From Chromatiales bacterium (ex Bugula neritina AB1) (lineage in GTDB: Bacteria > Pseudomonadota > Gammaproteobacteria > Granulosicoccales > Granulosicoccaceae), in the NCBI GenBank assembly GCA_001730015.1, contig MDLA01000125.1, positions 47,121 to 111,120 of the forward strand: a stretch of 64,000 nucleotides of DNA. Direction: 5' to 3'. A program made the translations under genes and the position numbers. Positions 1 through 9,641 of this stretch are shown here, piece by piece (the first letter of the stretch is position 1; each line of letters starts with the position of its first letter). Under the pieces are notes generated by a model that had not been told where the DNA came from, ran no database searches, and saw only the letters and a list, made by a program, of their open reading frames with translations.

Positions 1-826
1 CAACATCCAGTATCGGTTTGACAGGCTCGGAAACGAATGCGGCTAGATTGAACGACTTCAGTGGCAGCGTTAACCCTATAGTGTCAGTGATTGTTGTTGT
101 ATGGCCCGAGACGACAACAGCCACCTTTTTAGCATTAATTCTACCGCGGTTTGTTTCTACACCCTCTATACCGCCATCGGCCCCTCTAAGGAGTTTTTGC
201 ACGGCTGTATTCTGGTGTATTTCCACACCGAGATTGTCAGCGCCACGGGCATAGCCCCAGGCGACCGCATCGTGGCGACATACCGCAGCGTCAGTATGAA
301 CCATACCGCCAATTACAGGTAAGCGCGATTCGCTGTCACCTCCGGTGAGTGCCGGAATTCTTTTTCTTAACTCTTCTACAGTGATTGGCTCGTAGGTTGA
401 GCCATAGATGTCCATGGTCAGCATGCGACGCCGGATTTCACGCAGTTTAGGGTAGGTTTGCACAACATCGATCATGCTGCGCTTTGAGTACATCAGGTTG
501 TAGTTTAGATCACGGGTTAGATTGTCGTACAAGGACACCGATTTCACATAAAAAGGGATGCTCTGATCACGCATATAATTAGAGCGAATAGTGACTGTGT
601 TACGCGCAACATTACCGCCGCCGAGCCAACCTCTATCGAGTACTGCAATGTTAGAGAGGCCATGATTTTTGGCAAGATAATAAGCTGTTGCCAGACCATG
701 CCCACCGGCGCCGATAATAATTATATCGTATTCGGTTTTTAATTCAGGACTGCGCCAGGCCTGCTCCCAGTTTTTATGATGACTGAGAGCGTTACGCGCA
801 AGACTAAAGATCGAGTAAGTTTGCAT
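1..826 (-). CDS. soxB: Sarcosine oxidase beta subunit, 3' end cut by window edge
   Basis: I translated this from the minus strand; the ORF track omits it because its stop lies outside the window. About 275 N-terminal residues are visible. They open with MQTYSIFSLARNAL, then a Rossmann FAD-binding stretch (YDIIIIGAGGHGLATAYYLA) and RSNYMRDQSIPFY, all typical of the beta subunit of heterotetrameric sarcosine oxidase. The family oxidatively demethylates sarcosine to glycine, passing the one-carbon unit to tetrahydrofolate. The gene diverges from the transporter operon at 988. The expected soxDAG partners would lie to the left, out of view. This soxB shares only its name with the thiosulfohydrolase at 57.6 kb. 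Confidence 0.9.
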   Translation of the reverse strand, partial: MQTYSIFSLARNALSHHKNWEQAWRSPELKTEYDIIIIGAGGHGLATAYYLAKNHGLSNIAVLDRGWLGGGNVARNTVTIRSNYMRDQSIPFYVKSVSLYDNLTRDLNYNLMYSKRSMIDVVQTYPKLREIRRRMLTMDIYGSTYEPITVEELRKRIPALTGGDSESRLPVIGGMVHTDAAVCRHDAVAWGYARGADNLGVEIHQNTAVQKLLRGADGGIEGVETNRGRINAKKVAVVVSGHTTTITDTIGLTLPLKSFNLAAFVSEPVKPILDV

Positions 827-936
827 TAACCCTGAATTAAGATTTTATCGAAATAATCCTCGATAAATATACCATTTACCAGAATCCCCGCAAATTATTT
901 CTTGACATAGATACAGGTGCACGGCGAGGATGGGGG

Positions 937-950
937 GGTGATCGATCACC
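937..950. promoter_or_regulatory. 14-bp perfect palindrome between divergent genes, candidate operator
   Basis: The sequence GGTGATCGATCACC is a perfect inverted repeat. It lies 38 bp before the start of the binding-protein gene and downstream of a TTGACA hexamer at 902-907. The position between divergent sarcosine oxidase and transporter genes suits an operator. No regulator gene is adjacent and I cannot name the binding protein. The -10 element is unclear. Confidence 0.35.
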
Positions 951-987
951 GCAGTGAACATTGTCTGGTCAGTTACAGGAGGATACT

Positions 988-2517
988 ATGATCAAACGCA
1001 GAACACTTCTTAAAGGCGCCGTGGCGTCTGCCGGTTTGCTGTCGCTGGGCTTTTCCTTGCCGGCCGCAGCAGCACCGAAAAAGGGCGGGCGGCTGGTAAT
1101 CGGCACAACCGGCGGGGCTGTAGGCGATTCGCTTGATCCTAGAAAGCTTACATCGGTAGGTCACGGAATCATGGGCTATGCACTGGGTAACTGCCTCACC
1201 GAAATCGAAAAAGATGGCAACCTCGTTGGCGAGCTGGCTGAAAGCTGGGATTCAACCGCCGATGCAACCGTCTGGACATTTAATCTGCGCAAAGGCGTAA
1301 CCTTCCATAATGGCCAGGCTATGACATCCGCTGATGTTGTCTATTCCCTGAACCTGCATCGCGGGGAAGATTCAAAATCAGGCGCAAAAGGCCTGCTCGG
1401 AAGCATCACCGATATCAGCGCAGACGGCCCCGATGCAATCAAAGTATCGCTGTCTGCCGGTAACGCGGATATGCCGTATCTGATGGCAGATTTTCATCTG
1501 CTGATTGTGCCCGATGGAACAGAAGATTTTGCAAAAGCTGTGTTTACCGGCCCGTATATGCTGAAGGAATTTTTACCGGGCGAACGTCTGCTTGCCACAC
1601 GTAACCCCGATTACTGGAAAGCTGATCGCGCCCATGTAGACGAAGTCGAGGTACTATTTGTCGACGATACTACGGCCCGTATCAGTGGCCTGATGACCGG
1701 AGAAATCCATATCGCCGGACGCGTCGATCCGCAATCAGCAGCGCTCATCAGTTCTGCACCGGGAGTGCATATAGAAAATCATGCTGCCGCTGGTCACAGA
1801 CCGCTGTTAATGCTGTGTGATCGTGCGCCGTTTGATAATGCCGATCTCAGAATGGCAGTCAAGTACTCGCTCGATCGCGAGCAGATCCTTGAGACGGTAA
1901 TGGCCGGTTACGGTTCAATTGCTAACGATCACCCGATTCCGCCGTTTGATCCATTCCACGCCTCAGACATACCGCAGCGAACCTACGATCCTGACAAAGC
2001 AGCGCATCACCTGAAAAAATCAGGGTTCGATGGCACCTTGCCTCTGCACACGTCCAATACAACTTTTCCGGGTGCGGAAGCGATGGCGGCACTGGTGCAG
2101 CAGTCTGCGGCCGCCGCTGGTTTGAAAATGGATATCGTCCGTGAGCCTGCCGATGGCTTCTGGTCGAAGGTGTGGATGCAGAAATCGTTTGTGAGTGGTG
2201 CCTGGGGAGGCCGGCCAACAGCAGATATCATGTTAACTACCGCTTATTCGTCAGAGGCCGCCTGGAATGACACCATGTGGCGCAGAAAAGATTTCGACGA
2301 AAAACTGGTCGCGGCCAGAGCAGAAGTTGATTTTGACAAACGCAAGGCTCACTACCACGATCTACAGCTGATGATTCAAGAAGACGGCGGCGCAGGGATA
2401 CCGTTTTTTGTTAATAACGTCGATGGCGTTCGAGATAACGTAGAGGGCTTTTACCCGGCCGGTTCATTCGAGCTGTCGGGCATGCGGGTCACGGAGCGTG
2501 TCTGGCTTAACGCCTGA
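988..2517 (+). CDS. ABC transporter periplasmic binding protein, dipeptide/oligopeptide family 5
   Basis: A 509-residue solute-binding protein of the DppA/OppA (SBP_bac_5) family. It would capture a substrate in the periplasm for the permeases that follow. The N-terminus KRRTLLKGAVASAGLLSLG is a twin-arginine signal ending near AAAAP. WTFNLRKGVTFHNG is the family's hallmark segment. The ORF track starts at a TTG at 961, but AGGAGG lies just ahead of the ATG at 988, so I use 988. It is a close paralogue of the protein at 26233 (shared FNLRKGVTFHNG, NDHPI). The neighbouring methyltransferase-family gene and sarcosine oxidase suggest a methylated amine or betaine-like ligand rather than a peptide. 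That is inference. Confidence 0.9.
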   Translation: MIKRRTLLKGAVASAGLLSLGFSLPAAAAPKKGGRLVIGTTGGAVGDSLDPRKLTSVGHGIMGYALGNCLTEIEKDGNLVGELAESWDSTADATVWTFNLRKGVTFHNGQAMTSADVVYSLNLHRGEDSKSGAKGLLGSITDISADGPDAIKVSLSAGNADMPYLMADFHLLIVPDGTEDFAKAVFTGPYMLKEFLPGERLLATRNPDYWKADRAHVDEVEVLFVDDTTARISGLMTGEIHIAGRVDPQSAALISSAPGVHIENHAAAGHRPLLMLCDRAPFDNADLRMAVKYSLDREQILETVMAGYGSIANDHPIPPFDPFHASDIPQRTYDPDKAAHHLKKSGFDGTLPLHTSNTTFPGAEAMAALVQQSAAAAGLKMDIVREPADGFWSKVWMQKSFVSGAWGGRPTADIMLTTAYSSEAAWNDTMWRRKDFDEKLVAARAEVDFDKRKAHYHDLQLMIQEDGGAGIPFFVNNVDGVRDNVEGFYPAGSFELSGMRVTERVWLNA

Positions 2518-2519
2518 CG

Positions 2520-3482
2520 GTGCCTTCCTCGTCAATTGGATTGCTGGTTTCGAAGCGACTCGCTTCGGGGCTGGTGACGTTGCTTGTTGTCTCGCTGATG
2601 GTTTTCATCGGTACCGAGATACTACCGGGCGATGTAGCAGAACTGATTCTCGGCCAGCAAGCCACCCCTGAAGCGGTACAGGCAATTCGAGACGAACTCG
2701 GCCTCGACAGACCAGCGCCGGTGCGCTACTTCGAGTGGCTGGCCAATTTTATTCAGGGTGATTTAGGCCAGTCGCTGGTGAGTGGTCGCGAAATTTCTGA
2801 CCTCGTTGGTCGCAGGCTCGGTAATTCATTAATGCTGGCGGGCGTTGCTGCAGTGATTGCTATACCTCTGGCGATCGGGCTGGGTCTTCTCGCCGCACTA
2901 TACCAGGATAAAATAGCCGATAAAGGCATCACCGCTATCACCCTGATTTTCGTATCTATTCCCGACTTTCTGCTCGGGTACCTGCTGCTACTTTTTTGTG
3001 CGGTAAAACTTGGCTGGTTTCCGGCGTTGTCGCGTGTTTCAGATTCGATGACATTCGCCGAGCAACTGCACGCTATTGCGCTGCCCTGCCTGACGCTTGC
3101 ACTAGTGGTTTCAGCACATACCATGCGGTTGACTCGTGCGGCAGTGCTGTCGGTGATGAATCAGGCCTATATTGAAATGGCCGAGTTAAAAGGCGCTACC
3201 CGACGGCGCATTATATTACTCCATGCGCTGCCCAACGCGCTCTCACCTATTTTAAACATTGTGATGCTAACGCTTGCTTATCTGGTAGTGGGTGTGGTGG
3301 TCGTCGAAGCGGTGTTTAATTATTCCGGTATGGGGAGAATGATGATAGACGCGGTATCGAAACGGGATATGCCGCTTGTGCAGGCCTGCGGGTTAATTTT
3401 TGCCAGTGTTTATGTCCTGCTCAATCTAACCGCCGATATTTTATCTATTCTAACCAACCCCCGTCGCAGGAGACCTAAATGA
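2520..3482 (+). CDS. ABC transporter inner-membrane permease, DppB type
   Basis: A 320-residue permease of the DppB/OppB family with about six hydrophobic segments. The N-terminal half has the usual LPGDVAELILGQQATPEAV segment and LGLDRPAPVRYFEWL. The EAA loop for ATPase contact is visible around YIEMAELKGA and HALPNALSPI. The GTG start lies two bases after the binding-protein stop, so translation is probably coupled. The stop overlaps the next gene by four bases (ATGA). It should form the membrane channel together with the protein at 3479. Confidence 0.92.
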   Translation: MPSSSIGLLVSKRLASGLVTLLVVSLMVFIGTEILPGDVAELILGQQATPEAVQAIRDELGLDRPAPVRYFEWLANFIQGDLGQSLVSGREISDLVGRRLGNSLMLAGVAAVIAIPLAIGLGLLAALYQDKIADKGITAITLIFVSIPDFLLGYLLLLFCAVKLGWFPALSRVSDSMTFAEQLHAIALPCLTLALVVSAHTMRLTRAAVLSVMNQAYIEMAELKGATRRRIILLHALPNALSPILNIVMLTLAYLVVGVVVVEAVFNYSGMGRMMIDAVSKRDMPLVQACGLIFASVYVLLNLTADILSILTNPRRRRPK

Positions 3483-4306
3483 TTAGCCTGCTGCGGGAAT
3501 TCGATATAGGCGCCAGAATCGGTGTTTTTCTTGTTGTTGCTTTCCTGGCAGCGGTTTTTTTGTCACCGTTTTTCATGCCCTATACCGAGGTTGAAATTGC
3601 CGGTTCGGTGTGGGAACCACCCAGTTCGGCGCACTGGCTGGGAACCGATAATGTCGGTCGCGATCTACTAACGCGAATACTCGCCGGTGGCCGCATGACT
3701 GTCATCATCTCTCTGCTGGCTACTTGTGGAGCATTTCTGATCGGTTGCCCGCTGGGTATTTCTGCCGCCGTGGCAGGCGGCTGGTTTGATCTTATAACAA
3801 CGCGTGCGGTCGATGCGCTCATGGCGTTTCCCGGGTTGATTCTAGCGTTGATTCTATTATCAGCGATGGGCACATCAATCCCCTCGTTGTTACTGGTTAT
3901 GTCGATTCTTTCATCCACTATTGTTTTTCGCCTGACCCGGGCAGTCGCCTCTGATGTTGCGGCAATGGAATTTATAGAAGTTGCCCGATTGCGAGGCGAG
4001 TCGATGAGCTGGTTTTTGTTTATGGAAATCCTGCCCAATGTCGCGCCCACGCTACTGACTGAATTTGGCCTCCGATTTGTCTATGCTGCCATTCTGATTT
4101 CCTCGTTATCGTTTTTAGGCCTTGGTATTCAGCCGCCCTACGCCGATTTAGGCGGTATGGTTAAGGAAAACTCGCTGGCCATAACCTTTGGCCGTATGAC
4201 GCCTGTATTACCTGCGCTGGCACTGGCCCTGCTCGCTATCGGGGTAAACCTGATTGTCGATGGCTTGTTAAAGCGCAATGCAAACCTGGATCTGCATAGT
4301 GACTAA
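3479..4306 (+). CDS. ABC transporter inner-membrane permease, DppC type
   Basis: A 275-residue second permease of the DppC/OppC family. It carries HWLGTDNVGRDLLTRI in the N-terminal part and the EAA loop (FIEVARLRGESM, EILPNVAPTL). GLGIQPPYADLGGM near the C-terminus is typical of the family. It starts in an ATGA overlap with the DppB-type gene. Its stop lies inside the start region of the following ATPase gene, which supports one co-translated operon. It is paralogous to 23218-24324 but lacks the extra N-terminal membrane segments of that copy. Confidence 0.92.
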   Translation: MISLLREFDIGARIGVFLVVAFLAAVFLSPFFMPYTEVEIAGSVWEPPSSAHWLGTDNVGRDLLTRILAGGRMTVIISLLATCGAFLIGCPLGISAAVAGGWFDLITTRAVDALMAFPGLILALILLSAMGTSIPSLLLVMSILSSTIVFRLTRAVASDVAAMEFIEVARLRGESMSWFLFMEILPNVAPTLLTEFGLRFVYAAILISSLSFLGLGIQPPYADLGGMVKENSLAITFGRMTPVLPALALALLAIGVNLIVDGLLKRNANLDLHSD

Positions 4307-5942
4307 GCCGCTGCTGGAAATACGCAACCTGCGCGTAGAAACTCTGGTAAATCCGCGTCAGTCATCGGCTCAGGCTATAGAGATATTGAAGGGGTTGAAC
4401 CTGACCCTGAACGCCGGTGAAGTGATGGGGCTCATTGGAGAATCCGGGGCGGGTAAATCTACCCTGGGGCTGGCCGCGATGGGCTATGCGCGACGGGGCC
4501 TGCATTTATCAGCCGGGGAAGTGTGGCTGGCCGGGGTTGAATTACGCAGTGCCAGTGCAGAAGTGCTTCGTCAGTTCAGGGGTCGGAAAGTGAGCTATGT
4601 TGCGCAGAGTGCCGCCGCAGCATTTAACCCGGCGCATCGCCTACTGGGGCAGATACTGGAAGTAACACATATTCACCGGCAACTCGACACAACACGAGCG
4701 GCACAACGCGCAATAGCGCTTTTTAAGCGCATGGGTCTGCCCCATCCAGATACCTTTGGAACACGCTACCCTCACGAAGTATCCGGTGGTCAGCTGCAAC
4801 GCGCGATGACGGCAATGGCGCTGGCCGGAAATCCGGATCTCATCGTCTTCGATGAACCCACTACTGCGCTTGATGTCACTACGCAAATTGAAGTGATGGC
4901 AATGATCAGAGAAGTAATTACAGACGACAACACTGCGGCGCTCTATATAACGCACGATTTAGGGGTTGTCGCGCAGATTGCCGATAGAATAAAAGTACTG
5001 CGCGATGGTGAAGAAGTCGAAGAGCAGGCAACAGCCGAACTATTAGCCAACCCCGGGCAAGCGTACACACGTGCCTTGTTAAATGTACGTGGCATAGCAA
5101 CGGAAGGCAGTGCAGACGCAAGCTCCTGCAGCCTGACTGCAAGCCATATAAATGCGGCCTATGGTGATACAGATGTACTCTTCAATGTAAATATACAGGT
5201 GCGTCGAGGTTCCAGTCTGGCAATTGTTGGCGAGTCGGGGAGCGGTAAGTCGACTCTGGCACGTACCATCATGGGCTTACTGGCGCCGAAATCGGGGCAG
5301 ATAACCTTCAATAATTCGCCGCTGTCATCTGCACTTGCCGGTCGAACCGCTGAACAGCGAAAGTTGCTGCAGTTAATCTATCAGCAGCCTGATACCGCCT
5401 TGAACCCGCGACAAATCATCGGAGAGATCATCGGACGTTCTGCTCAGGTTTTTGCAGGGCTGTCTAAAGCGGCTTGCGGGGATCGAGTGCTGGAGCTGCT
5501 GGAGCTGGTCGATCTGCCTGTCAGCCTCGCAGCCCGGTATCCTAATCAATTGTCCGGAGGTCAGAAGCAACGAGTCTGTATAGCCCGTGCATTGGCAGCA
5601 GAACCGGAATTAATTATTTGCGATGAAGTCACATCGGCGCTCGATCCGTTGGTAGCAGACGGAATAATCGAGCTGTTGCTGCGGTTACAGCGCCAGTTTG
5701 GTGTATCGTATATTTTTATTACGCACGATATGGCAATGGTGCGGATGATCGCTGACGACGTAGTGGTTATGCAGGATGGTATTGTAGTTGAGCACGGCCC
5801 GAAGAATATCATCTTCGAAACCCCGGCCTCAGAGTATACCCGGTTGCTGCTATCTTCGACGCCTGAAATGCGGACAGACTGGCTGGATGAGCTGCTGGTT
5901 CAAAGAAAGAGCGCTTCTGAGACCCGTAGCCGGGTTCATTAA
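4299..5942 (+). CDS. Fused dipeptide-type ABC transporter ATPase (DppD-DppF in one chain)
   Basis: Two ATP-binding cassettes in one polypeptide. The first has GESGAGKST, VSGGQLQRAM and LIVFDEPTTALD. The second has [19 protein letters not shown] and LIICDEVTSALD. The chain should energise transport through the two permeases from the cytoplasmic face. The ORF track begins at ATG 4278, inside the permease gene. I prefer the GTG at 4299, giving VTKPLLEIRNL and the common GTGACTAA stop-start overlap. Length (547 residues) fits other fused DppDF proteins. A paralogue lies at 24464. Confidence 0.9.
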   Translation: MTKPLLEIRNLRVETLVNPRQSSAQAIEILKGLNLTLNAGEVMGLIGESGAGKSTLGLAAMGYARRGLHLSAGEVWLAGVELRSASAEVLRQFRGRKVSYVAQSAAAAFNPAHRLLGQILEVTHIHRQLDTTRAAQRAIALFKRMGLPHPDTFGTRYPHEVSGGQLQRAMTAMALAGNPDLIVFDEPTTALDVTTQIEVMAMIREVITDDNTAALYITHDLGVVAQIADRIKVLRDGEEVEEQATAELLANPGQAYTRALLNVRGIATEGSADASSCSLTASHINAAYGDTDVLFNVNIQVRRGSSLAIVGESGSGKSTLARTIMGLLAPKSGQITFNNSPLSSALAGRTAEQRKLLQLIYQQPDTALNPRQIIGEIIGRSAQVFAGLSKAACGDRVLELLELVDLPVSLAARYPNQLSGGQKQRVCIARALAAEPELIICDEVTSALDPLVADGIIELLLRLQRQFGVSYIFITHDMAMVRMIADDVVVMQDGIVVEHGPKNIIFETPASEYTRLLLSSTPEMRTDWLDELLVQRKSASETRSRVH

Positions 5943-5966
5943 ATAACACCGTGATATAGAAACACC

Positions 5967-7073
5967 ATGGCACAAACTCCAGCATTCAGTTCAAACCAGA
6001 TAGCCGGTGCCAGGTCGTTAATCGAAGGGGCTATCGGTGCCGTCCCCGGAGAGACTCTCGCTATCATTGCCGAAGATCCGGCGCTCGGTATTTACGACGA
6101 CAAAGTACCCGCGTGTGTTGCCGGAACGGCGAATAGCATGGGCATAAAATCGAGCATTATCACTGTGGGTAACTGCGCGGGTCTGGAGCAGATTCCGCCA
6201 GCAGTCACATCGGCTCTTATCCATTCAGATCACGTGCTTTTTCAGTCGCGCCTGGGCGATACCCTGCGTTTTTCTGATATACCCGGCGGTGCCGGCAAAA
6301 CCATGAGCTATGCACTGGATATCGACATACTCGGCAGTGCATCCTGCACGGTACCGCACCGGGTTTTGGAAAGAATTCGCAGCGCCTATGAGCAGCATGC
6401 CGATACCGCAGAGAGCTGGCGTGTCACCTGCCCGAACGGAACCGACATCAGCGGCACACAGGATATACAGGCGGTAGCGCGCGGGGAGGCGGAAGATTTC
6501 ACTGTTACCCGGTTTCCCGTCTGTGCGCCGCGGCCAATCTCGTGCAGCACCGCAACCGGTGTCGTTGCGATAACGCATTGGCTGATGGCTTCCGGAAACA
6601 AACCTTATCCGGACGATGAACTGCTGCTGCCCGATCTCATCATGGCGCAGGTGGAAAACGGCCGGATTATAGATCTAAGCGGTTCGGCAAAGCTGGTCGA
6701 TAAGGTTCGCTGCCACTATACGCGCGTTGGAAAATACCTGAACCTCGATCCCTGGGAAGTACACAGCTGGCACGCCGGTATTAACCCCGGGTGCTCCTAC
6801 CGGCATCGCGCAGAGAGCAATCTGGAACGCTGGGGTAAAGTTGCCTTCGCCAATCCGCGGTACCTTCATTTTCATACCTGCGGCAGCTACGCGCCCGGTG
6901 AAATTGCGTGGTCGCTCTTTGATGCAACGGTGGAGCTAAACGGCAAATTGTTCTGGAATAAAGGTGATTTTGTCTATCTGCAACACGCAGAAGTGCAGGC
7001 GATAGTGACAGAAGAAGGTTTGCAGCCGCTTGTTGTATCAACGGATATCGGTATCCCGGAGAGTCAGTCATGA
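5967..7073 (+). CDS. M29 aminopeptidase/NicX-like fold protein, function uncertain
   Basis: A 368-residue soluble protein without a signal peptide. The C-terminal part, with INPGCSYRH, then HFHTCGSYAPGE and a conserved acidic tail, reminds me of the AmpS/M29 and NicX (ring-cleaving dioxygenase) fold group. That is a weak match from memory. Its ATGA overlap with the methyltransferase-family gene and its place directly after a transporter suggest that it acts on the imported compound or an early intermediate. No strong ribosome-binding site precedes the ATG. A search of the translated protein against fold libraries would settle the family. Confidence 0.5.
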   Translation: MAQTPAFSSNQIAGARSLIEGAIGAVPGETLAIIAEDPALGIYDDKVPACVAGTANSMGIKSSIITVGNCAGLEQIPPAVTSALIHSDHVLFQSRLGDTLRFSDIPGGAGKTMSYALDIDILGSASCTVPHRVLERIRSAYEQHADTAESWRVTCPNGTDISGTQDIQAVARGEAEDFTVTRFPVCAPRPISCSTATGVVAITHWLMASGNKPYPDDELLLPDLIMAQVENGRIIDLSGSAKLVDKVRCHYTRVGKYLNLDPWEVHSWHAGINPGCSYRHRAESNLERWGKVAFANPRYLHFHTCGSYAPGEIAWSLFDATVELNGKLFWNKGDFVYLQHAEVQAIVTEEGLQPLVVSTDIGIPESQS

Positions 7074-8593
7074 CACGACGTTCCAGAAGAAACCAGCGCC
7101 GGGAATCAACAGCCAGACTCAGGCAATCGCCGTGGCGGGAGTTTAAAAATCCCTATCCCCCGATAGAAATTCTAGATCCGGATCAGCTGGATAAAATCCA
7201 CAACAATTCCATGCGTATTCTTAGTGATATAGGCATTAAGGTGCTTGATGATCGCTCGCGTAACTATCTTTCCAAAGCAGGTGCCCTGGTAGATGAGGCA
7301 ACGCAAATGGTGCGCTTTGACCCCGAAATGGTTCTGGAAATGGTGGCGCTAGCGCCGGAAACAACTCGGCTGCATGCGCGCAATGGTAACTATGATCTGA
7401 CCCTCGGTGGTAATAATATAATTTTTTCTTCGGTAATGTGTCCGCCGTTTGCAAACGATCTGGATCGTGGGAGGCGGGCTGGAACATTCGACGAAATGTG
7501 TGATTTCGTCAAAATAGTACATTCTATAAACGCTGTGCATCAGGCCGGTGGTGGTGGCTTCGAACCAATGGATCTGCCCGCAGAAACACGCCATCTGGAT
7601 GTAGGCTACGCACACGCCACGTTGACCGACAAAACCTGGAAATTCTGGAGTAATGGCCGTGAACGTGCACGCGATGGCATTTCCATGGCCAGAATTCTAA
7701 TGGGCATGACCGACGAGGAATTAATCGCCAAGCCGGTAATAACGGCACCTATAAATACCAACTCTCCACTGATGATCGACGCTGCAATGGCTGAGGGAAT
7801 AGTCGAAATGGCGCGCGTTGGCCAGCCGCTGATTATTGCCCCGTTCACCATGGCAGGTGCAATGAGTCCGGCAACTGAGGCCGGTGCTCTGTCGGTGCAG
7901 AATGCTGAAGCACTAGCTGGAATTGTATTGGCTCAGTCCGTTAGAGAAGGTGCCCCTGTGGTGTATGGCTCCTATTTAACCAATGTCAATATGCGTAGCG
8001 GTTCACCGTTATTTGGAACGCCCGTATTTGCAAAGACCACCTGGGCATCAGGGCAGCTGGCGCGTCGATACAAGCTGCCGTTCCGCTCGTCGCTGAATAC
8101 CGGCTCGAACCTTGTCGATGCCCAGTCGGCCTATGAAACAGAAATGTGTCTGTGGGCTGCCGTAACCGGCCACGCCAACATAATATTCGCCGCCGGTGGC
8201 TGGCTGGAAGGGGGATTGTCGGGCTCATTCGAAAAACTGATCCTCGACGCCGAACTGCTTCAGTTAATGACCCACAGTATGGAACCCATGATTGTCGATG
8301 AAGACACCCTGGCTTTTGATGCAATAAAAGAAGTCGGGCCGGGAGGGCATTTTTTCGGCGCTGCACACACGATAGAACGTTATAAAACGGCGTTCTATGA
8401 GCCAATACTGACCGACTCCCGCAATTATGAAACCTGGAAAGAACAAGGTGGTGATTCGGCGACTGATCGCGCAAACAAGTTGTGGAAGCAGATGCTGGCC
8501 GAATACGAGAAACCCGCAATGGATCCGGCGATCAATGAAGAACTGAAAGAATTTGTCGCGCGGCGTAAAGTCGAAATTGGCAACAGGCGGTAA
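7070..8593 (+). CDS. Trimethylamine methyltransferase (MttB) superfamily protein, non-pyrrolysine
   Basis: A 507-residue member of the MttB superfamily (COG5598). Segments such as DIGIKVLDDRSRNYLSKAGA, GGGGFEPMD and NTGSNLVDAQSAYE fit it. Archaeal MttB carries an in-frame amber codon read as pyrrolysine. This gene reads through with no internal stop, so it belongs to the non-pyrrolysine branch, which includes glycine-betaine:corrinoid methyltransferases. Those transfer a methyl group from a quaternary amine to a corrinoid protein. No corrinoid protein gene is visible nearby. The ATGA overlap ties it to the M29-like gene. Confidence 0.88.
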   Translation: MTRRSRRNQRRESTARLRQSPWREFKNPYPPIEILDPDQLDKIHNNSMRILSDIGIKVLDDRSRNYLSKAGALVDEATQMVRFDPEMVLEMVALAPETTRLHARNGNYDLTLGGNNIIFSSVMCPPFANDLDRGRRAGTFDEMCDFVKIVHSINAVHQAGGGGFEPMDLPAETRHLDVGYAHATLTDKTWKFWSNGRERARDGISMARILMGMTDEELIAKPVITAPINTNSPLMIDAAMAEGIVEMARVGQPLIIAPFTMAGAMSPATEAGALSVQNAEALAGIVLAQSVREGAPVVYGSYLTNVNMRSGSPLFGTPVFAKTTWASGQLARRYKLPFRSSLNTGSNLVDAQSAYETEMCLWAAVTGHANIIFAAGGWLEGGLSGSFEKLILDAELLQLMTHSMEPMIVDEDTLAFDAIKEVGPGGHFFGAAHTIERYKTAFYEPILTDSRNYETWKEQGGDSATDRANKLWKQMLAEYEKPAMDPAINEELKEFVARRKVEIGNRR

Positions 8594-8691
8594 TCTTATT
8601 CGGTGGGTGAATCTGTTTTAACCGTAGACGGTTCCGGTATCGCGCGGCGTCACCTAAAAATATTAAATAAATAATTTCTATAGGTACAACA

Positions 8692-9447
8692 ATGCATACC
8701 CCGCCCGACTACGAAGCTATTTATCCGCGCCCCCTATCCGGCGATACTGTAGCCGTGCCACCTCCAGCGTTGTTGCCGGCACGTATTCCGCTTCCAGGGG
8801 CAGACGTCACTCTGGAACCGATGGATGCGGCAAAACATGCAGCAGATTTGTACCAGGCTTCACATGGTAGTGAAGAGGCATTGCGAATCTGGGACTACCT
8901 GACCTACGGCCCTTGGCCGGATCTACCGTCGTACCAGAGTTATCTGCGTGGACAGTCTGCAAGCTTTGATCCGGTATTCTATGCAATACGATCTAATAAA
9001 ACCGGTAAATGCTGTGGCCAGGCCAGTTTTCTCGACAATCACGCACAGAACGGTGTGACCGAAATCGGGCATATATGGTTCGGGCCGGAACTGCAGCGTA
9101 CACGGGGCGCGACTGAAGCCTTATTCCTGATGCTCAAATATGCCATGAGTGATCTGGGCTATCGACGCATGCAGTGGCGTTGTAATGCGCTCAACGAAAA
9201 GTCTCGTGGTGCGGCGAAACGTCTGGGTTTTCGCTTTGAAGGAATATTCTATAACAGCCTTATATTTAAAGGTATGAACCGCGATACCGCCTGGTACTCG
9301 ATCCTTGATGATGAATGGCCCGAGGTAAAAAACAAGATTGAATCGTGGCTGGCGCCTGAAAATTTTGATGCGAGCGGCGCCCCGTTGTTGTCGTTGCGGC
9401 AGCTGATGGAAGACCGCAGTCCATCAACTCGCAGAGTAGATGAATAA
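8692..9447 (+). CDS. GNAT-family N-acetyltransferase, RimJ/RimL type
   Basis: A 251-residue protein. Residues from about 35 onward match the RimJ/RimL-like GNAT fold: LEPMDAAKHAADLY, then GHIWFGPELQRTRGATEAL, and RRMQWRCNALNEKSRGAAKR with LGFRFEG. These proteins transfer acetyl groups from acetyl-CoA to amines on small molecules or proteins. It follows the methyltransferase gene by 98 bp on the same strand and may share its transcript. The first 30 or so residues are a proline-rich lead with no recognised domain. The substrate is unknown. Confidence 0.85.
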   Translation: MHTPPDYEAIYPRPLSGDTVAVPPPALLPARIPLPGADVTLEPMDAAKHAADLYQASHGSEEALRIWDYLTYGPWPDLPSYQSYLRGQSASFDPVFYAIRSNKTGKCCGQASFLDNHAQNGVTEIGHIWFGPELQRTRGATEALFLMLKYAMSDLGYRRMQWRCNALNEKSRGAAKRLGFRFEGIFYNSLIFKGMNRDTAWYSILDDEWPEVKNKIESWLAPENFDASGAPLLSLRQLMEDRSPSTRRVDE

Positions 9448-9464
9448 AATAGGTACAAGGGTTA

Positions 9465-9499
9465 GCTGAAGCCGCAGGATGTCGGTGGGCAGCTTCAGC
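9465..9499. other. Stem-loop between convergent genes
   Basis: GCTGAAGC and GCTTCAGC form an 8-bp perfect stem with a 19-base loop, between the convergent acetyltransferase and RimK genes. No T-run follows, so it is not a clear intrinsic terminator. Confidence 0.3.
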
Positions 9500-9641
9500 G
9501 GCTGTGGAATGTTCCCGGCGTGTATCGATACGGCTTTCTGTGCAGCTGATTGATAGACAATCGCAATACTGTTAGTCAGTAATGCTTAGCCGCTGTGTGG
9601 CAATTCTGCCGGAGCGTCACCACCTCCGGTAGTCAGGCTGG

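Noticed and set aside
7070-8593. Possible pyrrolysine-containing MttB
   Set aside because: The reading frame has no internal amber codon, so it belongs to the non-pyrrolysine branch.
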